Positions 7,723-16,528 are shown, numbered from the stretch's first letter. The stretch: 64,000 nt of DNA from Thermoanaerobacterales bacterium (GCA_030019475.1 JASEER010000007.1:2358-66357); one strand, 5' to 3'. Notes: a model not told the origin generated them from the sequence alone. A program made the numbers and translations.

Positions 7723-9408
7723 ATGGGCGAAAGAGACCGGCGGCTGATCGTCCGCCGCCTGAGCGAGATGCTGGTCCGGGCGCGGGCGAAGCGGGAGGCC
7801 GCGGGGGAAAAGGCGCCGGGGCCGGGAGAGGGCGCGCTGCCCGTTGCGGGCCCTGCCGGCGACGCCCCGGCCCGGGACGCCGTGAACCCGGCCGTCCGTG
7901 TGCCCGAACTGGAAGGGGTGCCGCTGGCGGCATCCCTGGACGAAAACGTCGAGGTCCTGCACCGCGTCTTCCGGCACAACCCCGGCTTCGTTACCCGGGA
8001 GTTCCTGGTCGCCGGGGAGACGCGGGCGGCCGTAACCTTCATCGAGGGGCTGATCGACCGCAACCTGGTCAGCAAGACCGTCCTGAAACCCCTAATGCAG
8101 TACGACGGGTCTTGGCCCCGGAAAGGAAGTCTCCTGGATACCCTCCGCATGGCGGCCCTAACCGCCGCCCCGGTGCGCACAAGACAAACGCTCGGGGACG
8201 TGGCCCGTGACGTGCTGGAAGGGTGCGCGGTCGTCCTCCTGGACGGGGAGCCCCGCGCCCTGGCTGTGGAGAGCACCGGCTTCCCGACGCGCTCGGTCGA
8301 GGAGCCGGTCAGCGAGAGCGTGGTCCGCGGGCCGCGGGAGGGTTTCACCGAGTCCCTGGCGCAGAACCTGACCCTGGTGCAGCGCCGCCTGAAGACCCCG
8401 AACCTGGCGGTCGTCAATTACTTCCTGGGACGTGAAACCCGTACGCATGTGTCCGTGCTCTACCTCAAGGGGCTGGCCAACCCGGAGCACGTGGCGGAGC
8501 TTGACCGCCGGCTTTCACGGATCGGCCGGGACATCGACGGGGTGCTGGAAAGCTCCAATATCGAGGAAATGATCGCCGACCAGCCGCTCTCCCCCTTCCC
8601 CCAGGCGATGAACACCGAGCGCCCCGACCGGGTGGCTGCCGCCCTGCTGGAGGGCCGGATCGCCATCCTGGTCGAGAACACGCCTTTCGCCCTGGTCGTG
8701 CCCTTCGAGTTCATGGCCCTCATGCAGTCTGCGGAGGACTACTACCAGAACTACTGGTTCGCCACAGCGGTCCGCATCCTGCGCTATGTCGCCCTGGCCA
8801 TCGCCCTGGTCGGACCGGCGGTCTACGTGGCCATCACCACCTTCCACCAGGAGATGATCCCGGAGCGATTGCTCGTGCAGGTCGTGGCCGCACGCCAGGG
8901 GATACCCTTCCCGGCGGTGATCGAGATGCTGCTCATCGACTACGCTTTCGAGATCCTGCGGGAGGCCGGGATCAGACTGCCCCGGCCGGTGGGCCAGGCG
9001 GTCTCCATCGTCGGGGCGCTGGTCATCGGCCAGGCGGCGATCCAGGCCGGCCTGACCTCGCCCCTGGCGGTCATCATCGTGGCCCTCACGGGAATCGCCT
9101 CCTTTACGTTGCCGGCGTTTTCCCTGGCCTTTTCCGTGCGGGTGATCCGTTTCCCCATGACCATCCTGGGCGGCATCCTGGGTCTCTACGGAGTCATCGC
9201 CGGGGTCCTGGCCATCATCATCCACCTGGCCGGGCTGAGGACGTTGGGCCTGCCCTACCTCGGGGGCTTCACCCCCCTGCACGTCTCCGACCTGGACGAC
9301 AGCGTCGTCCGCTACCCCTGGTGGGCCATGCGCACCAGGCCGCACGAGCTGGCGAAGCGCAACCCGCGACGCCTGCGGCGGGGGCTGAAACCCCGGCCCG
9401 AGCCGTAG
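7723..9408 (+). CDS. Spore germination protein, GerAA family (copy 1)
   Basis: A subunit of a nutrient germinant receptor in the forespore inner membrane. 561 aa: a soluble N-terminal domain of about 340 residues, then the conserved FPQAMNTERPDRVAAALLEGR and PFEFMALMQSAEDYY blocks, then several membrane segments and a short cytoplasmic C-terminus. ATG 7723 starts one base after the stop of the permease gene, which suggests translational coupling. The DNA from about 8561 to 9095 is nearly identical to the second copy, while the first third is clearly diverged; see findings. Confidence 0.95.
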   Translation: MGERDRRLIVRRLSEMLVRARAKREAAGEKAPGPGEGALPVAGPAGDAPARDAVNPAVRVPELEGVPLAASLDENVEVLHRVFRHNPGFVTREFLVAGETRAAVTFIEGLIDRNLVSKTVLKPLMQYDGSWPRKGSLLDTLRMAALTAAPVRTRQTLGDVARDVLEGCAVVLLDGEPRALAVESTGFPTRSVEEPVSESVVRGPREGFTESLAQNLTLVQRRLKTPNLAVVNYFLGRETRTHVSVLYLKGLANPEHVAELDRRLSRIGRDIDGVLESSNIEEMIADQPLSPFPQAMNTERPDRVAAALLEGRIAILVENTPFALVVPFEFMALMQSAEDYYQNYWFATAVRILRYVALAIALVGPAVYVAITTFHQEMIPERLLVQVVAARQGIPFPAVIEMLLIDYAFEILREAGIRLPRPVGQAVSIVGALVIGQAAIQAGLTSPLAVIIVALTGIASFTLPAFSLAFSVRVIRFPMTILGGILGLYGVIAGVLAIIIHLAGLRTLGLPYLGGFTPLHVSDLDDSVVRYPWWAMRTRPHELAKRNPRRLRRGLKPRPEP

Positions 9409-9418
9409 CGAGGAAAGG

Positions 9419-10729
9419 ATGGAAGGAAAAAAGATGGGACGTGGACATCCCCCGGTCTTCGGGGAGAAAACTGTAGGGGCGGATCTCCGCGTCCGCCCGT
9501 GTTTAGGCGGTCTTCCGCGGCTCTTCGTGACGGTGGCGGTTGTGCTCCTGATGACGGTGGTTGCGACGGGGTGCTGGGACAAAAGGGAGGCCGAGGACCT
9601 GGGCTACGTACGGTCGACGGCGCTGGACCGCGCCCCGGGCGGTAAGGTGCGCCTGCTCGTCCAGGTGCCCAGCCCGCGGGCCATCGGCGGGGGCGGGATG
9701 GCGGCGATCACCCCCGCCGCCAGCATCGCCTCCAAGCCCTACCGGAACTTCGAAGCCGACGGGGCGACGGTCTTCGACGCCATCCGGCAACTGGCCCTGC
9801 AGTCCCCGCGGCGGCTGTTCTGGGCGCAGAACGGGACGGTCATCTTTACGGAGGACCTGGCGCGGCAGGGGATCGCCCGGCACTTGGACTTTTTCGAACG
9901 GAGTATGGAGATCCGCCGGCGTCTGAACCACGTCCTGGTAACGCCCAGCGAACCGAACATTCTGCTGGACATCCCCGCGCCGCATGAAACCAACCCCTCG
10001 GGGCGCATCGAGCGGATCATCGAACAGGAGCGGCAGTCCTCGCGCTTTGCGGTGGTCAACCTTTCGGATTTCCTTGAAATGCTGGCCACCGAGGGGCAGG
10101 ACGTCTACTGCGGGGTGGTGCGCGCGCGGCGCAATCCCGCCTTCCCGGGGCGGGTGCAGGACCCGAACGCGCCGGAGCCCGGGCTGACCCTGCAATTGAG
10201 CGGCGCCGCGGCCTTCCGCGGCGATCGTTTCGCCGGCTACCTCACCGAGCGCGAGACACGCGGTCTCCTATGGGCGCAAAACCGGCTGCTGGGAGGGGCG
10301 GTCACCGTCCCGGCGCCGGACGGCCGGAGCCGGGTGACACTGGAGATCGTGCGCGGCAAGGGGCGCATCGTCCCTGCCATCGAGGACGGGCGGCTCACCG
10401 CGACGGTGAAGGTCACGGGGGTGGAGGCTGACGTCGCCCAGAGCGAGGGCGCCCTGGACCTGTCGCGCCCGGAGACGGTCCGCGCTCTGGACCGCGCCCT
10501 TTCGCAGGCCATCGAGGGGGAGGTCCTGGCCGCGGCCGTGCGAGCGCAGGAACTCGGGGCGGACGTTCTCGGGGTGGGGGCGGCCTTCCACCGGAAGTTC
10601 CCGCGCCAGTGGCGGGAGATGAAGGCCGACTGGGCGGAGATCTTCCCCACGGTGGAGGTCACGGCGCGCGCCGAGGCGGCCGTCCGGCGAACAGGTCTGA
10701 TCGAAAAGGGCGTAACGATCAAAGACTGA
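9419..10729 (+). CDS. Spore germination lipoprotein, GerAC family (copy 1)
   Basis: C subunit of the germinant receptor, a lipid-anchored protein on the outer face of the forespore inner membrane. 436 aa. A hydrophobic segment ends in the lipobox VVATGC (Cys52) followed by WDKRE, the hallmark of GerAC. The N-terminal tail before the hydrophobic part is unusually long because a 24-nt repeat (GADLRVRP) sits in it. ATG 9434 (residue 6), 7 nt after GGAAGG, is an equally good start. Confidence 0.93.
   Translation: MEGKKMGRGHPPVFGEKTVGADLRVRPCLGGLPRLFVTVAVVLLMTVVATGCWDKREAEDLGYVRSTALDRAPGGKVRLLVQVPSPRAIGGGGMAAITPAASIASKPYRNFEADGATVFDAIRQLALQSPRRLFWAQNGTVIFTEDLARQGIARHLDFFERSMEIRRRLNHVLVTPSEPNILLDIPAPHETNPSGRIERIIEQERQSSRFAVVNLSDFLEMLATEGQDVYCGVVRARRNPAFPGRVQDPNAPEPGLTLQLSGAAAFRGDRFAGYLTERETRGLLWAQNRLLGGAVTVPAPDGRSRVTLEIVRGKGRIVPAIEDGRLTATVKVTGVEADVAQSEGALDLSRPETVRALDRALSQAIEGEVLAAAVRAQELGADVLGVGAAFHRKFPRQWREMKADWAEIFPTVEVTARAEAAVRRTGLIEKGVTIKD
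9476..9499 (+). repeat. 24-nt hairpin repeat, copy C, inside the signal region of GerAC copy 1
   Basis: GGGCGGA and TCCGCCC arms around a short loop, translated in frame as GADLRVRP ahead of the lipoprotein signal. The paralogous gene carries a visibly decayed version at the same place (about 14040-14075), so the insertion probably predates the duplication. Confidence 0.7.
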
Positions 10730-10836
10730 GACAGGCCGCGGGCCACGGCTCATCCCGAAATAGAGCGCGGGCACCGGCCGGGCGCGGCGGCAAGGCCCGG
10801 GCACAGCCATACATTTCCCCGAGTGAGGTGTTATCG

Positions 10837-11070
10837 TTGAGCATCTTCCTCCTATCCCTGCTCTTCATCGTCATCATCACCGTCGAGGTGCCCAGGCTCC
10901 TGCGGCAGAGGATGTACCGGGAACTTTGGGCCTTCGGCGGGGTTACCCTGCTGGCGATGGTTTGGAGCTTCGGGGTGGCGCTGAAGCTCCCGGTCCCGAA
11001 TGTCACGAAGGGCATCGAGGCCGTGGTCCGCCCGGTCTTCCTGGCCTTCGAGCGTTTGCTGACCCCGTGA
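10837..11070 (+). CDS. Small two-segment membrane protein of the germination operon
   Basis: 77 aa with two hydrophobic stretches (SIFLLSLLFIVIITVEV and LWAFGGVTLLAMVWSFGVAL) separated by a basic turn (RLLRQRMYREL), so probably a membrane hairpin. The TTG start has GAGGTG 6 nt upstream. It follows the GerAC gene and precedes a terminator, so it is the last gene of the first germination operon. I do not recognise the family. By position it could be an accessory subunit of the receptor, comparable in idea to the small GerD/2TM-type partners of Bacillus, but sequence similarity to those is not evident. Confidence 0.65.
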   Translation: MSIFLLSLLFIVIITVEVPRLLRQRMYRELWAFGGVTLLAMVWSFGVALKLPVPNVTKGIEAVVRPVFLAFERLLTP

Positions 11071-11093
11071 GGTCCCTTGGTTCGAAGCCATCG

Positions 11094-11130
11094 ACGGCAC
11101 CGCGCAAAGGCCCGGTGCCGTTTACTTTGG
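11094..11130 (+). terminator. Terminator of the first germination operon
   Basis: Nine-base-pair stem ACGGCACCG (11094-11102) with CGGTGCCGT (11113-11121), a 10-nt loop, then TTACTTTGG. The T-run is imperfect. Confidence 0.6.
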
Positions 11131-11142
11131 CGGTGCAGCGAC

Positions 11143-11172
11143 GAATGATAGTTGATTGAAGGTGGGATACTG
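11143..11172 (+). promoter_or_regulatory. Candidate sigma-G promoter of the second germination operon
   Basis: GAATG (11143-11147, five of five to GMATR), then exactly 18 nt, then GATACTG (11166-11172, five of seven to CATNHTA). It is directly upstream of the palindrome at 11175. Confidence 0.38.
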
Positions 11173-11174
11173 TA

Positions 11175-11194
11175 CCATGTATAGCTATACATGG
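11175..11194. promoter_or_regulatory. Perfect 20-bp palindrome before the GerAB copy 3 ribosome site
   Basis: CCATGTATAGCTATACATGG reads identically on both strands and ends one base before AGGAGG. It lies just downstream of the candidate sigma-G promoter, the usual place for a repressor operator. In RNA it could also form a hairpin beside the ribosome site. Confidence 0.5.
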
Positions 11195-11207
11195 CAGGAG
11201 GCTTTTG

Positions 11208-12350
11208 ATGGTACGCGAAGAAGGGCGGATTTCGGCCTTCCAGGCCATGAATTACGAGATCAGCATTGTCCTGGCGACGGCGATCCTCTTCGTTCCCGCC
11301 ATCACCGCCCAGTACGCCCGCCAGGACGCATGGCTTTCTCTGATCGTGGCCGGGGTCTTCGGGATACTGGTCACGTACATGGCGGTGCGCCTGGCCCAGC
11401 GCTTCCCGCGGGAGACCGTCGTCCAGTACGCCCCCCGGGTGCTCGGGCCGGTGGTCGGCAAGGCGGTCGCCTTCGTCTACGTTTTCTACTACCTTTTCGT
11501 TGCTTACTTCGTGCAGCGCGAGTTCTCGGAGCTGATGAACACGGCGTACCTCCTCAAGACGCCGCCGATCGTGATCATCGCTCTGCTGACGCTGCTGGCC
11601 GTCTATGTACTTTACCAGGGCCTGGAGGTCCTCTGCCGGGTGAACACCGTTGTCCTCTGGAGCATCCTGGCGTCCATCGTCCTCATCGTCGCCCTCGGGG
11701 CGAAGGAGATCCGGCTGGACGCTTTTCAGCCGGTGTTGGAGCACGGCGCCGGGCCGGTGGTGCTCGGGGCGGTCGCGCCCGGCTCCTGGTTCGGGGAGAC
11801 GGCGGTCGTCCTGATGCTGATGCCCTTCATCAGTTCGGCTGAACAGCCCCGCATGGTGAGGTTCAACCTCCTGGCGGTCCTGGTCCTCTTCCTGGTTATG
11901 GAGATGATCGTCGTGGCCTCCATCGGACGGTTCGGCATCGAGCAGGCCGCCACCAAGGTCTTTCCGACCCTTTCGCTGGCGCGGCACATCACTGTTCCGG
12001 CGCTGCCCATCGTTGAACGCCAGGACCCCGTCTTCATGATTTTCTGGGTGGCGGGGATGCTCTTCAAGCTGGCCACTTTCTTTTACGCGGGTACACTGGC
12101 CCTGGCCCAGTGGCTTAACCTGAAGGACTACCGTCCCCTGGTCTTGCCCGTGGCGGTCATCATCTCAGTCCTGGCCATGCAGTCCTGGACGGGCATCGTC
12201 GAACTGAAGTCCTTTTCGGCGGAGGTTTTTCCCCTGGCCATCACCTTCGTCCAGTTCCTGCTCACCGGCCTCATCCTGGCGGCGGCCCTGGTCCGGGGCA
12301 CGGCCCCGGAGCCGGAGACGGGAGGGGGTGCGAAGGGTGTCGGAAGGTAA
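11208..12350 (+). CDS. Spore germination permease, GerAB family (copy 3)
   Basis: 380 aa and about ten membrane segments, closest to the copy at 6594; they share long blocks such as LEVLCRVNTVVLWS and VAPGSWFGETAV. ATG 11208 has AGGAGG 6 nt upstream. Its end overlaps the following GerAA start. It is the B subunit of the second receptor. Confidence 0.93.
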   Translation: MVREEGRISAFQAMNYEISIVLATAILFVPAITAQYARQDAWLSLIVAGVFGILVTYMAVRLAQRFPRETVVQYAPRVLGPVVGKAVAFVYVFYYLFVAYFVQREFSELMNTAYLLKTPPIVIIALLTLLAVYVLYQGLEVLCRVNTVVLWSILASIVLIVALGAKEIRLDAFQPVLEHGAGPVVLGAVAPGSWFGETAVVLMLMPFISSAEQPRMVRFNLLAVLVLFLVMEMIVVASIGRFGIEQAATKVFPTLSLARHITVPALPIVERQDPVFMIFWVAGMLFKLATFFYAGTLALAQWLNLKDYRPLVLPVAVIISVLAMQSWTGIVELKSFSAEVFPLAITFVQFLLTGLILAAALVRGTAPEPETGGGAKGVGR

Positions 12351-13977
12351 ACGGCGGCGGTTCGTCCGCCGGCTGAGCGAGATGCTTCGCCGCATGGGTC
12401 AAGCCGCCGGCGGGCGTCGGGCGCCGCAGGCGACGGGCGGCGTGAAGGACTTCTGTGACCTTAAGGAACTGGAAAAAGTGCCGCTCACGGTGTCCCTCGA
12501 CGAGAACCTGGCGATGCTGCGCCGCGTTCTCGGAGACAGCCCCGGCTTCAACGTGCGGGAACTGCTGGTGGCCGGAGAGAGGCGCGCAGCTTTGCTGTTC
12601 ATCGAGGGTTTGGTCAACCGGCAACTGGTAACCGTCGGCATCTTGCGGCCCCTGATGGGCATGGACCGTAAATCCTACCCGTCTTCCGGGAGTGGCCGTC
12701 TCCTGGACGCCGTCCGGGCGACCGCCGTCGCTGTCGCCCCGACACGCGAATGCCGGTCGGCCGGCCAGGTGGTCCGTGACGTGCTGGACAGCGCCGCGGT
12801 GGTTCTCCTGGACGGGGAGCCCCGGGCTCTGACCGTGGAGGTCACCGGGTTCCCCACCCGGTCCATCGAGGAGCCGGTGAGCGAGACCGCGGTCCGCGGC
12901 CCGCGGGACGGCTTCACCGAGTCCCTGGCCCAGAACCTGACCATGATCCAGCGCCGGCTCAAGACCCCCAACCTGGCCGTGGAGAACCACTTCCTGGGTC
13001 GGGAAACCCATACCCAGGTGGCGGTGCTCTACCTCAAGGGGCGCGCCGACCCGAAACGCGTGGCGGAACTGCGCCGGCGCCTGGAGCGGATCGGCGACCA
13101 TGTGGACGCCGTACTGGAAAGCTCCTACATCGAGGAAATGATCGCCGACCAGCCGCTCTCTCCCTTCCCCCAGGCGATGAACACCGAGCGCCCCGACCGG
13201 GTGGCCGCCGCCCTACTGGAGGGCCGGATCGCCATCCTGGTCGAGAACACGCCTTTCGCCCTGGTCGTGCCCTTCGAGTTCATGGCCCTCATGCAGTCAG
13301 CGGAGGATTACTACCAGAACTACTGGTTCGGCTCAGCCATCCGTGTTCTCCGCTACATCTCCCTGGCCATCGCCCTGGTGGGGCCCGCGATCTACGTGGC
13401 CATCACCACCTTCCACCAGGAGATGATCCCGGAGCGATTGCTCGTGCAGGTCGTTGCCGCGCGCCAGGGGATACCCTTCCCGGCGGTCATCGAGATGCTG
13501 CTCATCGACTACGCCTTCGAGATCCTGCGGGAGGCCGGCATCCGGCTGCCGCGCCCGGTGGGCCAGGCGGTCTCCATCGTCGGGGCGCTGGTCATCGGCC
13601 AGGCGGCTATCCAGGCCGGCCTGACCTCGCCCCTGGCGGTCATCATCGTGGCCCTCACGGGGATTGCATCCTTCGCCGTGCCGGCCTTTTCCCTGGCCTT
13701 CGCGATACGCTTCATCCGTTTCCCGTTGACTATCCTGGGCGGGGTCTTCGGGTTGTACGGGGTCATCATCGGGGTGCTGGCCGTCATCATTCACCTGGCC
13801 GGGCTGCGCACACTGGGCGTACCCTACCTGGCGGGTTTTACGCCCCTGCACGTCTCCGACCTGAAGGACAGTGCCGTCCGTTTTCCGTGGTGGGCCATGC
13901 GCCGCCGGCCGCACGAACTGTCCAAGGACGACCCGCGCCGGCAGGGTCCGGGCCTGAAGCCCGGGCCGGAGGCATAG
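12337..13977 (+). CDS. Spore germination protein, GerAA family (copy 2)
   Basis: 546 aa, the A subunit of the second receptor. GTG 12337 is preferred over GTG 12328 because GGAGGGGG then lies 8 nt upstream and the start VSEGKRRRFVRRLSEML aligns with MGERDRRLIVRRLSEML of copy 1. It overlaps the permease gene by 14 nt. The hydrophobic C-terminal half is almost identical to copy 1 at both DNA and protein level; the N-terminal part, which is thought to influence germinant response in GerA proteins, differs much more. Confidence 0.95.
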   Translation: MSEGKRRRFVRRLSEMLRRMGQAAGGRRAPQATGGVKDFCDLKELEKVPLTVSLDENLAMLRRVLGDSPGFNVRELLVAGERRAALLFIEGLVNRQLVTVGILRPLMGMDRKSYPSSGSGRLLDAVRATAVAVAPTRECRSAGQVVRDVLDSAAVVLLDGEPRALTVEVTGFPTRSIEEPVSETAVRGPRDGFTESLAQNLTMIQRRLKTPNLAVENHFLGRETHTQVAVLYLKGRADPKRVAELRRRLERIGDHVDAVLESSYIEEMIADQPLSPFPQAMNTERPDRVAAALLEGRIAILVENTPFALVVPFEFMALMQSAEDYYQNYWFGSAIRVLRYISLAIALVGPAIYVAITTFHQEMIPERLLVQVVAARQGIPFPAVIEMLLIDYAFEILREAGIRLPRPVGQAVSIVGALVIGQAAIQAGLTSPLAVIIVALTGIASFAVPAFSLAFAIRFIRFPLTILGGVFGLYGVIIGVLAVIIHLAGLRTLGVPYLAGFTPLHVSDLKDSAVRFPWWAMRRRPHELSKDDPRRQGPGLKPGPEA

Positions 13978-13984
13978 GGGGGAG

Positions 13985-15289
13985 GTGGACGACAAGGATA
14001 TGAGGCATGTGCATCCGCCGGACGCCGTCCGCCCAAAAACCGTAAAGGCCGATACCTCCGACGGCACGCGGCCCGCACCCCGTTTACTCCTTGTGCTCGC
14101 GGTCCTGCTCCTGGCCGGCGGGCTTGCCGCCGGGTGCTGGGACAAGAGGGAGGCCGAGGACCTGGCCTACGTGCGGGCGACGGTGGTCGACTGTGGACCG
14201 GAAGGGGGTGTCCGCATACTCGCCCAGGTGCCCAACCCCCGCGCCATCGGCGGCGGCATAATGGCGGCGATCACTCCCGGCGTGAGTGTCGCCTCGAAAC
14301 CCTACCGCAATTATGTGGCTGACGGGAGAACGATCTTCGAGGCCATCCGGCGGATGTCCCTCGCCTCCCCGCGGCGGTTGTTCTGGGGGCAGAACGCGCT
14401 GGTCGTCTTCTGCGAGGGAATGGCGCGCGAGGGTCTCGCGCCGCACCTGGATTTTTTCGAGCGTAGCCAGGAGATCCGCCGGCGTCTGGTCAGCATTCTG
14501 ATCACCCCGAGCGATCCCTACCGGCTGTTCGACATCCCCGGCACGCACGAGCCGGCTCCGGCGGGCCGTATCGAGCGCATCATTGAGCATGAGGAACTGT
14601 CCTCGCGCTTCGCGGTGGTCAGCCTGAGCGAGTTCTTCAGGATGCTGGCCGCCGAGGGGCAGGAGGCTTACTGCGGCGTGGTGCGGATGCGGCCCAACCC
14701 GGCCCGCCCCTCCACGGCGCAGCAGCCCGAGGCGCCCGAACCCGACCCGGTCCTGGAACTGAGCGGCGCGGCGGCCTTCCGGGGTGACCGGCTCGCCGGC
14801 TACCTGGACGAGAGGGAGACACGCGGCCTGCTCTGGGTGAGGAATAAGGTGCGCGGAGGGGAGGTCACCGCTCCCGGCCCTTCGGGCGGTTATGTCACCC
14901 TGGAGGTCGGACCTGGAAAGGCGCGGATCATTCCCGCCATCCGGGAGGGGCGTCTCCTGGCGACGCTGGAGGTGAAGGGGGTGGATGCGCTCGTCGCTGA
15001 GAGCGAAAGTCCGCTGGATCTGACCCGCCCGGAAGCGGTGCGCGCCCTGGAAAAGGCGCTGGTCCGGGGAATCGAGGATGATATGCTGGCTGCGGCCGCC
15101 CGGGCGCAGACCCTGGGCTCCGACGTGCTCGGCGTGGGGGCGGCCTTTCACCGGAAGTATCCGGATGAATGGCGGGAGATGAAGGAGAACTGGCCGGAGA
15201 TCTTCCCCACCGTCGAGATCACGGCGCATGCCGAGGCCAGCATCCGGCGCACGGGCTTCATCGAACGGGGGATGACGATCAAGAACTAG
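13985..15289 (+). CDS. Spore germination lipoprotein, GerAC family (copy 2)
   Basis: 434 aa lipoprotein with lipobox LAAGC (Cys51) followed by WDKREAEDLAYV. It ends the second germination operon. The GTG start at 13985 abuts GGGGGGAG; ATG 14000 (residue 6) aligns with Met6 of copy 1 and is a credible alternative. The stretch KTVKADTSDG before the signal corresponds to the repeat-encoded KTVGADLRVRP of copy 1 in decayed form. Confidence 0.92.
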   Translation: MDDKDMRHVHPPDAVRPKTVKADTSDGTRPAPRLLLVLAVLLLAGGLAAGCWDKREAEDLAYVRATVVDCGPEGGVRILAQVPNPRAIGGGIMAAITPGVSVASKPYRNYVADGRTIFEAIRRMSLASPRRLFWGQNALVVFCEGMAREGLAPHLDFFERSQEIRRRLVSILITPSDPYRLFDIPGTHEPAPAGRIERIIEHEELSSRFAVVSLSEFFRMLAAEGQEAYCGVVRMRPNPARPSTAQQPEAPEPDPVLELSGAAAFRGDRLAGYLDERETRGLLWVRNKVRGGEVTAPGPSGGYVTLEVGPGKARIIPAIREGRLLATLEVKGVDALVAESESPLDLTRPEAVRALEKALVRGIEDDMLAAAARAQTLGSDVLGVGAAFHRKYPDEWREMKENWPEIFPTVEITAHAEASIRRTGFIERGMTIKN

Positions 15290-15438
15290 CGCGGGGGCCG
15301 CGGTGCGCCGCCGTTTCCGGCTAGCGGCTGTTGCCGCTCTCGTGAGTCATCTTCCCCCCGGGGGTCTCATAAGCTTTGCATGTCGGGGCCGGCGCCGGCG
15401 GGGCGGCGCCTTTACCGGACCCCGGGGGAGAGGATGCT

Positions 15439-16449
15439 GTGGCTTTTCTAATGCTGCCCGCGGCCCTGGCGGTTATTCTGCTGGGGGCGCGTTTTTTCAC
15501 CAACGGAGTGGAGTGGCTCGGCCTGCGCCTCGGCCTGGCGCGGGGAGCCGTCGGGAGCGTACTGGCCGCCATTGGAACCGCCCTGCCCGAGACGATGATC
15601 CCGGTGGTGGCCATCGTCCTCGGCCGGGGGGAGGACGCGGCGCAGGAGGTAGGGGTGGGGGCCATCCTCGGCGCGCCCTTTATGCTCAGCACCATGGGCT
15701 TCATTCTGGCCGGCCTGTCGGCGGTGATCCTGTTCCGCCGCGGCCGCGGGGGCCGGCTGACACCGCAGCCGGCGCTGACGCGGCGGGACCTGGGGTTTTT
15801 CCTCGGGACCTACCTGCTGGCGATCGGGTCGGCTTTTCTTCCCGGGGGCACCCGCACCTACGTCGTGTACGCCCTGCTCGGAGCCTATGTGATGTTCCTC
15901 GCGCGCGCCCTGACCCAGGGGGAGCCGGTAGGGGAAGGGGGGAACGGGGAGGGCCCGGGCCCTCTTCTCGTCGCACCGCGCCTGGCCGTCCCCCCCCTCT
16001 GGCTGATCCTGGGGCAGGTGATCGCCGCCTTTCTCATCGTTATGGGGGGGGCCAAGGTTTTCGTCAACAGCGTGGCCGACATGGCGTCCGGCTTCGGGGT
16101 GGCGCCGCTCGTCTTTTCCATGCTCGTGGCGCCCGTGGCGACGGAGTTGCCGGAGCTGTGCAACAGCGTGATCTGGATCCGCGAGCGGAAGGATACCCTG
16201 GCCCTGGGCAACATCACGGGAGCGATGGTCTTTCAGGGCTCCATCGTCCCGTGTGTCGGGATCGCCTTCACCAACTGGGAACTGACCCCGGCCGCCATGG
16301 CCAGCGCCGGCCTGGCTGTCATCTCGGCGTTCCTGGCCTACTGGTTCATCGGGCGGCGGGGTTACCTCAACGGTTGGCTCCTGATCGGAACGGGAGCTTT
16401 ATTCTACGGGCTCTTCGTGGCCGCGGTGACCACGGGGCGGTTGGCCTAA
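15439..16449 (+). CDS. Sodium/calcium exchanger family (CaCA) membrane protein
   Basis: 336 aa with about ten hydrophobic segments and the two inverted alpha repeats of the CaCA family: AIGTALPETMIP in the first half and APVATELPEL in the second, each with the conserved acidic residue that binds the cation. It probably exchanges calcium for sodium or protons at the plasma membrane; the specificity cannot be told. The GTG start follows GGGGGAGAGG by 5 nt. It could belong to the preceding germination transcript, since no terminator is evident between them; calcium transport would fit spores, but that is inference. Confidence 0.85.
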   Translation: MAFLMLPAALAVILLGARFFTNGVEWLGLRLGLARGAVGSVLAAIGTALPETMIPVVAIVLGRGEDAAQEVGVGAILGAPFMLSTMGFILAGLSAVILFRRGRGGRLTPQPALTRRDLGFFLGTYLLAIGSAFLPGGTRTYVVYALLGAYVMFLARALTQGEPVGEGGNGEGPGPLLVAPRLAVPPLWLILGQVIAAFLIVMGGAKVFVNSVADMASGFGVAPLVFSMLVAPVATELPELCNSVIWIRERKDTLALGNITGAMVFQGSIVPCVGIAFTNWELTPAAMASAGLAVISAFLAYWFIGRRGYLNGWLLIGTGALFYGLFVAAVTTGRLA

Positions 16450-16457
16450 CAGGGAGC

Positions 16458-16487
16458 TTGTCAAAGGCTTTCCCCGAATGCTACACT
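16458..16487 (+). promoter_or_regulatory. Sigma-A-type promoter upstream of DUF4321-maf
   Basis: TTGTCA (16458-16463), 18-nt spacer, TACACT (16482-16487), about 40 nt before the DUF4321 start. Confidence 0.45.
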
Positions 16488-16528
16488 GAAGGGGTACAAA
16501 CTGCCGTTTATTCGGGGGTTTTCGCAGA

